DNA of 47,463 nucleotides from Basidiobolus ranarum (Eukaryota > Basidiobolomycota > Basidiobolomycetes > Basidiobolales): NCBI GenBank assembly GCA_040143965.1, contig JASJQH010006897.1:1-47463 (forward strand), read 5' to 3'. How positions within the stretch are numbered: the stretch's first letter is position 1; each line of letters begins with the position of its first letter. Below the pieces are notes generated by a model. It worked only from the letters and a program-made list of their open reading frames with translations. It searched no databases and had not been told where the DNA came from. The position numbers and the translations under genes are program-made. This document shows positions 9,832 to 18,944 of this stretch, piece by piece.

Positions 9832-11043
9832 TTAAGGTGGCCACAACATATTATTACGCAAGGAAGGAACAAAAATCCAGTCCTGGCGTAAAATCTTTAC
9901 GGACTCAAGAGCTTTGTAAAAAAGCGTCAAGGGCTTAACCGGGATGTCCTCATCTATGTTCTTACGGAATCCGGGGTATTCAGGTGAATGGTTCAAAAGA
10001 ATGGGGCTGAGACCAAAACTGAAGATCCAAATTAGTATCCACCATACCAGGGAAATATTGTAGCTGTTGAGGCATACAGGAAGATCCGTCGAACGAAAAG
10101 ATGGGCCGTAAAGATTCCTCTTGAATGTTGGTAGCCTCCGCTGCTGAGAATCAAAGCAAGGTTGTCTATTGACAACTCTCGAAAATGACTTGGTGAGCAC
10201 TGCTGACTCGCCAAAGCTACCAACAAGGAAATTTGACATCACGGGTTGTTGTGAAACAGGATTAGCATGAAACTGCGATTGGAACTGCGCTAACTGGGCA
10301 GTAAGAGCCTCCAGTTTCTTAGCAAGATTTAGTTTCTCATCTTCTACTCTTTGTAAACGCATTGACAAAGTATTGTTTTGCTCTTGAAGAACATTATTAG
10401 AATCTTCGAGTTCTGAGATGTAAAGACGTTTACGATCACGAGACTCTTGAGCAGCCGCTCTATTTCTAATGACTCTGTCCTTGGCACGTGCATCCTTATC
10501 AATGACTTCACTCTTGCGTTTTCGACCAGCTTTACTAGCTGTTCTAACCGCCGGCTCAGGGGAGGTTTGTTCAGAAGAGACTGATGAACTGCGAGCTTTG
10601 AAACTTCTAGGTGAAAGCGAGCCATCCCGTGAAACACCGTTCTCAGTCCCAAAATCTGTGACGTGAGCAGGTGGAGTCAATGGAAGAGTGTTTAATCTAG
10701 AGTCGGAGAAAAACGAAGATTCTTTCATGAAAGAGTAGGTTTGAGGAAACTCTGTCTTGCTAACCGTCGTCACATCTTCTGGCAAAAAAGTACCAAACAA
10801 GTTGGGCATCAAAGAATTTGCTGACATGGAAGATGTGACGACGTTAGTAGGGCGCGTGGGAGAAGGCACTGGGGTATGAGTAGCAAATGAGTAACTCTGC
10901 TGAATGGTGTGTGGAAAAAGAGAATTGAAGGAAGGAAGGTAGTTGTGTTCATTTGCAGATTGGTATACATATAAAAGAATTGAAGGCGGTGATTGGTAAA
11001 TAGCTTTTACTACCCCGAGTCCCCCTTGTAGCGAGCACATCAT
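9832..11043 (-). CDS. HAC1: HAC1/XBP1-type bZIP transcription factor of the unfolded protein response
   Basis: Unspliced frame of 403 aa. A Ser/Thr/Pro-rich N-terminus leads to an Arg/Lys-rich stretch (AGRKRKSEVIDKDARAKDR). The basic region DRVIRNRAAAQESRDRKR (about residues 189-206) fits the NRxAAQxxRxRK signature shared by Hac1 and XBP1, and is followed by a leucine zipper to about 258. Residues 331-350 of the unspliced tail (SLVWWILIWIFSFGLSPILL) look like a membrane segment, comparable in position to the hydrophobic HR2 of animal XBP1u. An RNA structure at 10127-10224 predicts Ire1 excision of 10144-10202. That removes 59 nt, changes frame after Ser280 and ends at TGA 9980-9982. The spliced protein would be about 334 aa with a 54-residue Gln/Phe/acidic tail. 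Splicing is inferred, not observed. The ATG at 11043 is the first in frame; a later Met is possible. Confidence 0.82.
   Translation of the reverse strand: MMCSLQGGLGVVKAIYQSPPSILLYVYQSANEHNYLPSFNSLFPHTIQQSYSFATHTPVPSPTRPTNVVTSSMSANSLMPNLFGTFLPEDVTTVSKTEFPQTYSFMKESSFFSDSRLNTLPLTPPAHVTDFGTENGVSRDGSLSPRSFKARSSSVSSEQTSPEPAVRTASKAGRKRKSEVIDKDARAKDRVIRNRAAAQESRDRKRLYISELEDSNNVLQEQNNTLSMRLQRVEDEKLNLAKKLEALTAQLAQFQSQFHANPVSQQPVMSNFLVGSFGESAVLTKSFSRVVNRQPCFDSQQRRLPTFKRNLYGPSFRSTDLPVCLNSYNISLVWWILIWIFSFGLSPILLNHSPEYPGFRKNIDEDIPVKPLTLFYKALESVKILRQDWIFVPSLRNNMLWPP
10127..10224 (-). promoter_or_regulatory. Predicted Ire1-cleaved non-conventional intron structure in the HAC1-like mRNA
   Basis: In mRNA sense, a perfect 9-bp exon-exon stem pairs GTTGGTAGC (10224-10216) with GCTACCAAC (10135-10127). 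Inside it, the 5' hairpin has a 10-position stem with one mismatch and two wobbles (TTTGGCGAGT / GCTCACCAAG) around the 7-nt loop CAGCAGT (10205-10199). An intronic hairpin GTTGTC-AATA-GACAAC follows. The 3' loop CAGCAGC (10146-10140) sits on a weak 4-bp stem (TTCT/GGAG). Both loops match the Ire1 consensus CNG|CNGN, predicting cuts after 10203 and 10144 and release of 59 nt. Confidence 0.75.
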
Positions 11044-11286
11044 ATTTCATCGCTATCCAGGCAGTAATAAAATCCCTAATCTAGTACAAATTTTCAGGTC
11101 CACCAATAATATCAAGAGAAGAAATTTGTAGAATTCTATCCACACTTCTCGTACTGTATATATATAATCATGATTGAGTAAAATAGATGTGATTGCTTAT
11201 CGCACAAACCATCTCTTTATATATAATTGTTCAAGCAAATTTATGCAGATTTTAGAGAGCTTGCTTAATAGAAATTACATGGTTTC

Positions 11287-12355
11287 TTAGTGGGTTTTTT
11301 CCGTCTTGGTTAAGGATATGAGACCATCGCGAATGACGGTGTATCCATTTCCCACAAATGCTGGGATTTTAGGGTTAGCGGTAGGTGGGAGCATCCACTT
11401 ATCCATGCGGTTACGAAGTTCTCCGAAAACATTACGAATATGTGGTGATGTTGCATAACGAAGTCTGAGGAAGTTTCCGTAAAAGAGGACAGCCAAGGGA
11501 GATATATTGAACCTAAATTGAAAGTTAGCATTGATTTTATACATACAGGTGACTAAGGATGATTACGTTAGAGCCTCAGTAAGAATAATTGACATTACGC
11601 CAAGAACCTCAATGTAAGATATAATGCCCATGCATTTCTCATAATAGACATCCTTGAATCGTTTAATGGTATCAGATGCTTGTTGGAAAATGCTTCGAGG
11701 CTGACCAGGGACTGGTGGCTGGGCGACAGATGGGACGAACGTAGGTAAAATTGCAGTACGAATAAAATCCACCACATGGAAAGAGGAGTATACACCGAAT
11801 GGAATCAGGGTAACTGAGATAGATGTTATAAGTTTTGTTTCTTTGGAATAGACAACTGCCATTTAACTTACTGAAGACTGGGGAGGAAAGCAACCAGATT
11901 ATAGCCATAATGAAGTACTGAGCGTTTTCGTCGCCAATAATTTTTTGAACAAGGGAGCCGTTAATCTGAGGGATCTATATTGTTCAGGGAATGTCGGTAA
12001 TCGTGTATAAACCATGTTTTATAAAACGAAATAAAATCTTACGCCATGCGTTTTCCACAATGTTATTCCATAGCTAAGTAGTGCGCCCAAGTAGGCAATG
12101 TAATACCACGGTTTCGAGTTGTCGTAGCTGAATGGTCTTTTCAAGAGGTAGACCAAACTGGATATTGTGACAATAACATGGCCAAACCACCATGCGAATC
12201 GAGCATTCTGTCAAGTAAATTATATGTTAGAAATCTGGTTTAATCGAATACCCAAAGTTCCTCTTTATTATTACCATCGTTAGAAGCTTGATTCTTTCGA
12301 CAAGAGGCTTTGTCAGAGCAGTACTAGGCTTCGCCTGGGTTGTGTTGGTAGACAT
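11287..12355 (-). CDS. TMEM33 / Pom33 / Tts1 family ER-nuclear pore membrane protein, five exons
   Basis: Exons 12275-12355, 12043-12207, 11872-11974, 11567-11813 and 11287-11512 give 273 aa with all phases in register. The order of conserved blocks matches the family: FAWWFGHVIVTISSLVYLL, YIAYLGALLSYGITLWKTHG, DENAQYFIMAIIWLLSSPVF, LIPFGVYSSFHVVDFIRTAI, YYEKCMGIISYIEVLGVMSI, then LAVLFYGNFLRLRYATSPHI. Members are multi-pass proteins that bind reticulons and shape ER tubules, and in yeast help pore-complex distribution. I count about four hydrophobic segments plus amphipathic helices. The short N-terminus (MSTNTTQAKPSTALTKPLVE) and the basic C-tail are probably cytosolic. The introns are 56-71 nt. 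The start is the only ATG before the first splice site. Confidence 0.88.
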
Positions 12356-13335
12356 GATGCGAGAGAAGTGAAATAGGAAGAATGAATGTGATATTGTAGA
12401 GCAGAACTCGCTGTTAATAAAGAGATTTCGACGTCCAGTGACGAAATATATTAAATACTCGATCAAATAAGGCTTGGTATTGGACGTCAGCATAACTTAG
12501 TTTACCAGCACAGTCATTCTATGTTTTAATTTTGAGTCTAACCGTATTCTATCTCCACCCATTTCCGCCCATATCCGCCTATATCCGAGGATTAATCATC
12601 ACCAAGGTAAAATATACGCAGTCTCACTATGTTCCTCTGCATGAAGAATTCGAAACAATCTGCACTTTGCAAAACATGTCTTAACATTGACTCAGCATTT
12701 TACTCATATTCCATCTATCTCTGATTAAACTCAATATTATGTAGGCAATTACATATATACTGTACACTTGAGTCAATATATCCAGCAAATACTTAATAGA
12801 TGCAAAGGGAAGTGTATATAATCAGTAGTGCTAAATTCTAAGGAACAGCATAATTTCATCTACCACCATACCTTCAACTTTTCTTCACTTATTACCATAT
12901 ATCAGACTTCTTTCCACCTGTAGCATCTGCCTTAATATTAATTGTTCCTCCTACTATTTTGACACGCTTGACTCTGTCAGTCATAAGGTTGTATGGGTAG
13001 AGTTATTAAACTGCTTTCAGTTAAACTAATTTGCTTAGTGATTTACTCAAGTTCAGGAAAGATATTAGTAATATCTCTCACAATATAGTCCATCTAAATC
13101 ATTCATTGACATGTATATTTTTGATCTTCTTTCGCCAGATATAAATTATTAGAGATTAATTTCTGCATTGACAATTACCCAAGTTACACCGATAAGCAAG
13201 CCTACATAAACAATTATTTAAGTATAATCGAATGAAGGCCAAACAATTTAGCGATAATTCGGCGCTAATTAGTACTCGAATGCATCCCAGCAGAACGTAT
13301 CTCAGCCTATAACTTCTAGTTATGGAACAGACTGG

Positions 13336-13368
13336 GGATAGGGTATGGATAGGGTAGGGATAGGGTTC
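13336..13368. repeat. Three tandem 11-bp GGATAGGGT-type units
   Basis: The units GGATAGGGTAT, GGATAGGGTAG and GGATAGGGTTC run head to tail at 13336-13346, 13347-13357 and 13358-13368. The core GGATAGGG is identical in all three. Confidence 0.9.
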
Positions 13369-13689
13369 TTGATTCCACAAAGTATTTCATACATATCGGT
13401 GTAACATTCCACAACAAAACCATTCCAGCAATATGGAAGTCATATGGAAACAATATGGGATTTCCAGGCTATTAGGTTTTGTATTCTCAGATTTTGAACT
13501 TTATATTGGAACACAAGCTCTTCAAGAAACGATAATGGAATGAATGTTAATGAGGAATCTTCTATATTTAGAAATTTGGTCATAACTTCTTGGAGTAATT
13601 GCTTAGACCAAACTAGGATCGATTATCCTGTCTAACAAATACCATATCGGTTCATTTTGGAATGCAAACATGTATTGATATCGCTTGAT

Positions 13690-13769
13690 CTTGACTTGGC
13701 TCCCGAAATGGGAATATCTTGATAATGGCCAATGGCTATGGGGTACCCTTGCTCGCTGACCAAGTCAAG
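13690..13769. repeat. 10-bp inverted repeat with a 60-nt spacer
   Basis: CTTGACTTGG at 13690-13699 is the exact reverse complement of CCAAGTCAAG at 13760-13769. The spacer includes GGGTACCC, itself palindromic. It could fold as a hairpin, but nothing else marks it as a mobile element. Confidence 0.6.
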
Positions 13770-14813
13770 GCTTAAATTTGTTTTGCATTACACCTATTGG
13801 CAACTCCTCAAACTTTTATCTTTTGTGAGGTCATAGTAATTTAATGTCTGTTGACCAATCATGTATGCCAAGAGTTGCAAAAAGTGGATAATTGAGTCCC
13901 GTATTGGGAAAGTGACACTGGCTTGAAGAATGATACCCATTCCCTGATCAGCTGGAAGATGTTAAATTAGAAAGAGCTCCCCCACCGTTCAAATTTTCAT
14001 GACCTCCCCAACTCTGGGTGCCGAGCTCTGGGCATTTTCATACTGGAGAAGCCATGACTCACAAACATAGGCGTTTGTTTGTAAGATGACAGTAACTCCA
14101 CTTGAGAAAGCAAACGCTCGCTTACCCCATCCTAGCCGCAATATTTACCCCCTTCTCTCTACTCGATAAGCAGTTGCATGGGCATCGGGTCACGGTTTGA
14201 GGTACGTCCTAAAGTTAAATAAACATCAAAAGGACTTAGATCTCTTTGTCAGATCGATTAGTTGTATGGCTTAGGGTTAAGATTGTGCCGGTTTTAGTTA
14301 TGCCCATTGGCTATCACATAGGATATTTAACCCGATTTTCTATGGAAAGATATTCCAGAAAGGGGCTAAAGGGTCAAATAGGGGCCAAAATACTCTATCT
14401 GATTTAAAAAACGATGTTCTCACAAGGGTTAGGTTTAATCCAGACAAACTCGACCAATAAAGAAATATCGATAGTTGATAACTATATGGCTGTTAATATA
14501 TATATACATGTACATATATATGGATTTGCCATTCGTATGTTGGCCATTACCATGATTTCTCTATTTGGACATACCCAGTGACAATTCGATATTCGAATAC
14601 TGATTCGTCAGGTGTCCTTCATTGAGAATATACATATATATATACACTCTTGTGGCAATTTCCTTTTTGGATAGACCGTTTATCGATGGCCTAAATTGTA
14701 ATCCGGAAGTAGATTTAGTCAATTAAGATTCCTAAGAAATCATCGAAATACTAGTTACTTTATATCTTATTAAGTTTCACAAACAAGGGCCGAGTGTTAG
14801 TAAATATATCACC

Positions 14814-14821
14814 TATATAAG
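14814..14821 (+). promoter_or_regulatory. TATA-box candidate for the P2C ATPase
   Basis: TATATAAG lies about 170 bp before the ATPase ATG, in the context CCTATATAAGCG. A pyrimidine-rich leader follows (CTTCACTTTTTCTTCGCACC, 14957-14976). The match is a standard TATA consensus; use is inferred. Confidence 0.4.
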
Positions 14822-14989
14822 CGTCTCCAGACTCTAGAGAGTATTTTGTCTTCAAACTCGACCTGCATTTTATATCCGAAAGTTTTACTCTCCCTGGCAA
14901 TTCCTTTATTGTCTTTCACTTGAGCAGTGAATAGTAATCTTTGTTTGGGCCTTCCGTCTTCACTTTTTCTTCGCACCTAATCTTCGAAT

Positions 14990-17900
14990 ATGTCTTCCGA
15001 CAACAACACAGGTGCTCTATCTGCCATTAACAACGAGGACGATCCTATGTCCACTGCTACTCATCATAGTAGAGTTGTTTTCCAAGACCTGGAGAAGCCT
15101 TCTCGTAACCAAGAGTTCAATGCTATTCCAGCTGGTACTCCCCAGGAGAAAGAGTCCTCTACTCCTAAAGTAGTCAAGGAAGCTCCCAAAGGCAAAAAAG
15201 ATCTTGATATCACTGAGCATTTGATGACTATCGATCAAATTTCCCAAAAATACAACACTTTTGTCAATACAACCAAGCCTGCTGAGAGTACTGGTATATC
15301 TCTAGACCAAGCTGCCAAAGGCTTGGTAGAATACGGCCATAATATTCTTACTCCTCCCAAAACCAAGCACCCTATTATTCTTTACTTGGAATGTGTTGCC
15401 GGCCTTTTCAATCTCCTGTTGATTCTTGCTGGTATCCTTCAGTATGTCCTTTTGGCTATTGATCCTGTAGAGAATCAAGCCAATATCTACCTTGGTGCCA
15501 TTCTCATCCTAGTCGCCCTTCTCAATGCCTTCATTGAATTCTTCCAAATGATCAAGAGTGCTGCCATCTTGGCTTCTTTCCTGAATATGATCCCTGCTAA
15601 GTGCTTTGCCATCCGTGAAGGTAAACTGAGCCAAATGTCTGCTTCCGAGCTCATCCCTGGTGATGTTGTTTTCACTCGCATGGGTGATAAAATCCCTGCC
15701 GATCTTTTAATTTTCCACGCATCTGACATGAAGGTTGATAACTCTTCCCTTACTGGTGAATCTGAGCCTCAAGCTCGTATCCCCTTCAATGATCAACGTA
15801 ATCCTCTGGAGGCCACTAATCTTGCATTCAATGGTACTCTTGTGGTTGCCGGAGAAGGTTATGGTATTGTTGTTCGTACTGGTGACAACACAGTGTTGGG
15901 ACAAATTGCCGGTCTTACTCAAGGTGAAAAGAAACGTAAGAGTCCTTTGTCTCTCGAAATCGATAACTTCGTGAAAACTATCGCCATTGTAGCTGCCATC
16001 ACCGCCATCATCTTCTTTATTGTTGGTCAAGTTCTCTATGGAAATATTTCTTTCACTCTTAATTTCGCTATTGGTGTGTTTGTTGCTTTTGTTCCTGAAG
16101 GTCTCCCTGCTACGGTCACCATGCTGTTGACCATTGCTGCTAAGAGAATGGCCGCTTCCAATGTATTGGTGAAGGATTTGAAGGGTGTTGAAACCTTGGG
16201 TGCCATCACTCTATTGGCTACCGACAAGACTGGTACTCTTACTAGAAACCAAATGACAGTAACCAACGTTTGGAGTGGTTTGGTCATGTATACTGCATTT
16301 CCTTCCAGTGGTAATCCTGAATTGCCATTAACCGGTGATGCTCCAGGTGTAGATGAGGTTATGCACAATGCTTCTCTTAACTCCAGAGCTAAGTTTGACC
16401 GTGTTGATGTACCCATGGAGGAACGTCAAATTCTTGGTGATGCCACCGAATCTGGACTTGTTCGTTTTGCCGCAAAGAATCTCCCCGATTTTGATAACAT
16501 TGGCACTAAATATCCCAAGGTATTCGAAATCCCCTTCAACTCTGACAACAAGTGGGCCATGACTATTCACGAGAAGAGTCACGCCAATGGAGACTTCACC
16601 TTATATATTAAAGGTGCCCCTGAGCGTATTTTGCGCCTGTGCAGTACCATCTTGATCAACGGTGAAGCAATTCCTTTAACTCAAGAACACAAAGATTTGT
16701 ACGATCAAACCTACGCATACATGGCTGGTAAAGGACATCGTGTCCTAGCTTTTGCTCAACTCCTCTTGCCAAGAGATCAATATCCTTTAGGCATGGAATT
16801 TAGCAAGGAGAATAAGAATTATCCTACTACTGAACTTTGCTTCGTTGGTTTGTCGTCTCTCGAAGATCCCCCTAAGCACGGTGTACGTGAGGCCATTGGT
16901 AGCTGTCGTTCAGCTGGTATCCAAGTCATGATGGTAACTGGTGATCACCCTCTTACTGCTGAAGCCATCGGTAGAAAGATCAACATTATGTTGTCAGAGA
17001 CTAAGGAAATGGTTGCAAAGAGAACTGGACGTCCTATTGAAAGTATCCAAGAACATGAATACTCTGCAATTGTTATTCATGGTGAACAAATTGATTCTTT
17101 GACCGAAGAAGACTGGGATATTATCTTTTCCAAGAATGAAATCATTTTTGCCCGTACCTCCCCTAAGCACAAGTTGGAAATCGTGAGACATGCTCAAGCC
17201 ATGGGTCATATTGTTGGTGTCACTGGTGACGGTGTTAACGATTCCCCCGCTCTAAAGAAGGCTGATCTTGGTATTGCCATGAACCAATCAGGATCCGACG
17301 TATCTAAAGAAGCCGCTGCCATGATTTTGTTGGATGATAACTTCGCCTCTACTGTCAAAGGTATTGGAGAAGGTCGTCTCATCTTCACCAACTTGAAGAA
17401 GTCTATCCAATACACTATCACACACAGTACTCCTGAAATTCTTCCTAACCTGTTATATATTATTGTACCACTTCCACTTCCTTTGTCAGCCATTTTAATT
17501 TTGGTAATCGATCTTGGTTTCGAACTCTTTGCTGCTTTATCATATGCCTGGGAAATGCCTGAAACCAAGGCTGGTCTCATGAAGCTACCTCCTCGTAAAC
17601 CTGTTACTGTACGCTCTATTGCACGCCTTAGAAGACAAATGTCAAGACGCCCTCAATCGCATATGGATGTAGAGTCTGGCCACGAATCCAAACCTTCAAG
17701 ATTCACTCTTTTCAAATACAGCGTTTCCCAAAAATTCACTGCCCAATATTGGTCAGAGATGTTTGAAGAGACTGATGATGAAGTTTTGGTTGATGCCGGT
17801 GTCCTTTCATGGGGTTATATCGAAGCAGGTTTGATCGAATTTGTAGGCGCTATTCTCTCCTATTTCCTTGTACTCTGGTTTGAATTCGGCATTTCACCTA

Positions 17901-18394
17901 GTGAAGCACGTTTAATGCAAAAGGGTAATTGCTTCCAGAAAGAATCTGAATCTTGGACTCTTCCCAATGGCACTGTACTAGATAATGGCCGACAGAAGGA
18001 GGCTTTGAGTCAGGCTCAAAGTATCTACTACCTATCTGTGATGATCATGCAATGCTTCAACTTGTTCGCTTGCAAATGTCGCATTCGTCTTCCTTTCGGT
18101 AAATATATGTTCAAAAACAAGATGTCATTCATCGGTTTGGCCATTGGTGCTGCTATCGCCCTCCTAGTGGTATACGTACCTCCTTTCAACGTAGTGTTTG
18201 GTACTTCTTACCAACTCAGCCCTAAATGGTGGTTAGTTTCTATTGGATTTGGTATTCTATTATTCTTCTACTCCTGTGTTCGCAGAATTATCGCTAGAAA
18301 GAGAAAGCCCATCTCCTGGAATCCTGATATCGTTGGTCTTCAAATGTATCCTACAGTTAGAACCGTTAAGTCTACTGGTACAAATGGAAAATAA
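14990..18394 (+). CDS. P-type ATPase, subfamily IIC-like (Na,K-ATPase alpha / fungal ACU-type cation pump)
   Basis: Intronless 1134-aa pump. P-type landmarks are the A-domain TGES (255-258), TM4 PEGLPATVT (369-377), the phosphorylation motif DKTGTLT with catalytic Asp412, KGAPER in the N-domain, MVTGDHPLTA, and TGDGVNDSPALKKAD (745-). The ordering and sequence (SLTGESEPQ, LKGVETLGA, FARTSPKHKLEIV, YTITHSTPEILP, VIDLGFELFAALS) place it with Na,K/H,K-like P2C pumps rather than SERCA, ENA or PMA. Against animal Na,K-ATPase, TM5 Ser775-Asn776 read His-Ser, while Glu779 and TM6 Asp804 are kept. Asp808 is Glu and Thr807 is Phe. Cation selectivity may therefore differ, and K+/Na+ uptake as in fungal ACU pumps is possible. 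A basic, Ser-rich insert follows TM6. No beta subunit is in the window. Codon choice is biased (GGT, GCT, ATC, AAG), suggesting strong expression. Confidence 0.88.
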   Translation: MSSDNNTGALSAINNEDDPMSTATHHSRVVFQDLEKPSRNQEFNAIPAGTPQEKESSTPKVVKEAPKGKKDLDITEHLMTIDQISQKYNTFVNTTKPAESTGISLDQAAKGLVEYGHNILTPPKTKHPIILYLECVAGLFNLLLILAGILQYVLLAIDPVENQANIYLGAILILVALLNAFIEFFQMIKSAAILASFLNMIPAKCFAIREGKLSQMSASELIPGDVVFTRMGDKIPADLLIFHASDMKVDNSSLTGESEPQARIPFNDQRNPLEATNLAFNGTLVVAGEGYGIVVRTGDNTVLGQIAGLTQGEKKRKSPLSLEIDNFVKTIAIVAAITAIIFFIVGQVLYGNISFTLNFAIGVFVAFVPEGLPATVTMLLTIAAKRMAASNVLVKDLKGVETLGAITLLATDKTGTLTRNQMTVTNVWSGLVMYTAFPSSGNPELPLTGDAPGVDEVMHNASLNSRAKFDRVDVPMEERQILGDATESGLVRFAAKNLPDFDNIGTKYPKVFEIPFNSDNKWAMTIHEKSHANGDFTLYIKGAPERILRLCSTILINGEAIPLTQEHKDLYDQTYAYMAGKGHRVLAFAQLLLPRDQYPLGMEFSKENKNYPTTELCFVGLSSLEDPPKHGVREAIGSCRSAGIQVMMVTGDHPLTAEAIGRKINIMLSETKEMVAKRTGRPIESIQEHEYSAIVIHGEQIDSLTEEDWDIIFSKNEIIFARTSPKHKLEIVRHAQAMGHIVGVTGDGVNDSPALKKADLGIAMNQSGSDVSKEAAAMILLDDNFASTVKGIGEGRLIFTNLKKSIQYTITHSTPEILPNLLYIIVPLPLPLSAILILVIDLGFELFAALSYAWEMPETKAGLMKLPPRKPVTVRSIARLRRQMSRRPQSHMDVESGHESKPSRFTLFKYSVSQKFTAQYWSEMFEETDDEVLVDAGVLSWGYIEAGLIEFVGAILSYFLVLWFEFGISPSEARLMQKGNCFQKESESWTLPNGTVLDNGRQKEALSQAQSIYYLSVMIMQCFNLFACKCRIRLPFGKYMFKNKMSFIGLAIGAAIALLVVYVPPFNVVFGTSYQLSPKWWLVSIGFGILLFFYSCVRRIIARKRKPISWNPDIVGLQMYPTVRTVKSTGTNGK

Positions 18395-18944
18395 CTCAGG
18401 AAAATAACCAAAAACACCACGTTCACTCGCCCACATTACTCCCCGCACCAATCATGTAGTACACAATTCATACACTTCATCATTGGTTCGCATTTGACAT
18501 CATTCCCGATTTTTCATAGTTTACCTAATTACCCATGTAATTTTATAATCGATATTATTTATAAAGAGAATATTCTAATTCATATATACTTTTATCCGTT
18601 TACTTCCGACTACTAAATGTAGTATTGTGTTCTATTGTATCAAATACCCAATGGCGTTAGTAATGGACTCAGGTAACCTTACACTAGCGTAATTGCTGTT
18701 ACTCACATTTTGGTCCCATATTTAGCATCAGCGTTATCTAACAAGTTGGAGAGCTGTTTAGATTGAGATAACCAGGTAGGAATTAGTAGAATTTTTCATC
18801 CTAGAATGTAAGATTCCCGTAAGCATTATCTAATATTATATATTCTAAATATAGATGTAGTATAGGGTGATAGGGGATGGTAGACACAGCTACTTGTGTT
18901 CGTTTGGTGGCTTTTGTTAACAACTCTTTTGATAGGATAACAAT
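18395..18944. other. Intergenic: ATPase 3' UTR / copine 5' side
   Basis: AT-rich spacer of 550 bp. I see nothing gene-like in it. Confidence 0.6.

Larger units (their letters stand above)
12356..14989. other. Gene-poor 2.6-kb spacer upstream of the P2C ATPase
   Basis: No open frame with a credible start or recognisable product. The stretch holds short CCGCCxATATCC-like repeats near 12556-12592, a three-copy 11-bp repeat (13336-13368), a 10-bp inverted repeat pair (13690-13699 / 13760-13769), telomere-like TTAGGGTT/GGGTTAGG motifs near 14270 and 14425, and TA-rich runs near 14500 and 14630. It is the longest gene-free stretch here, so regulatory sequence or an unannotated RNA is possible. Confidence 0.5.

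Noticed and set aside
10144-10220. A conventional 77-nt GTAGCT...CAG intron in the HAC1-like gene giving the same downstream frame
   Set aside because: Kept only as an alternative. The branch site is poor, and the sequence instead forms paired CNG|CNGN loops with a perfect exon-exon stem, which an ordinary intron would not need. RNA data would decide.
11296-11320. ATATCCTTAAC on the minus strand, resembling fused U12 donor and branch words
   Set aside because: It lies inside the last coding exon of the TMEM33-like gene (reading I-S-L-T) with no matching partner signal. Chance match.
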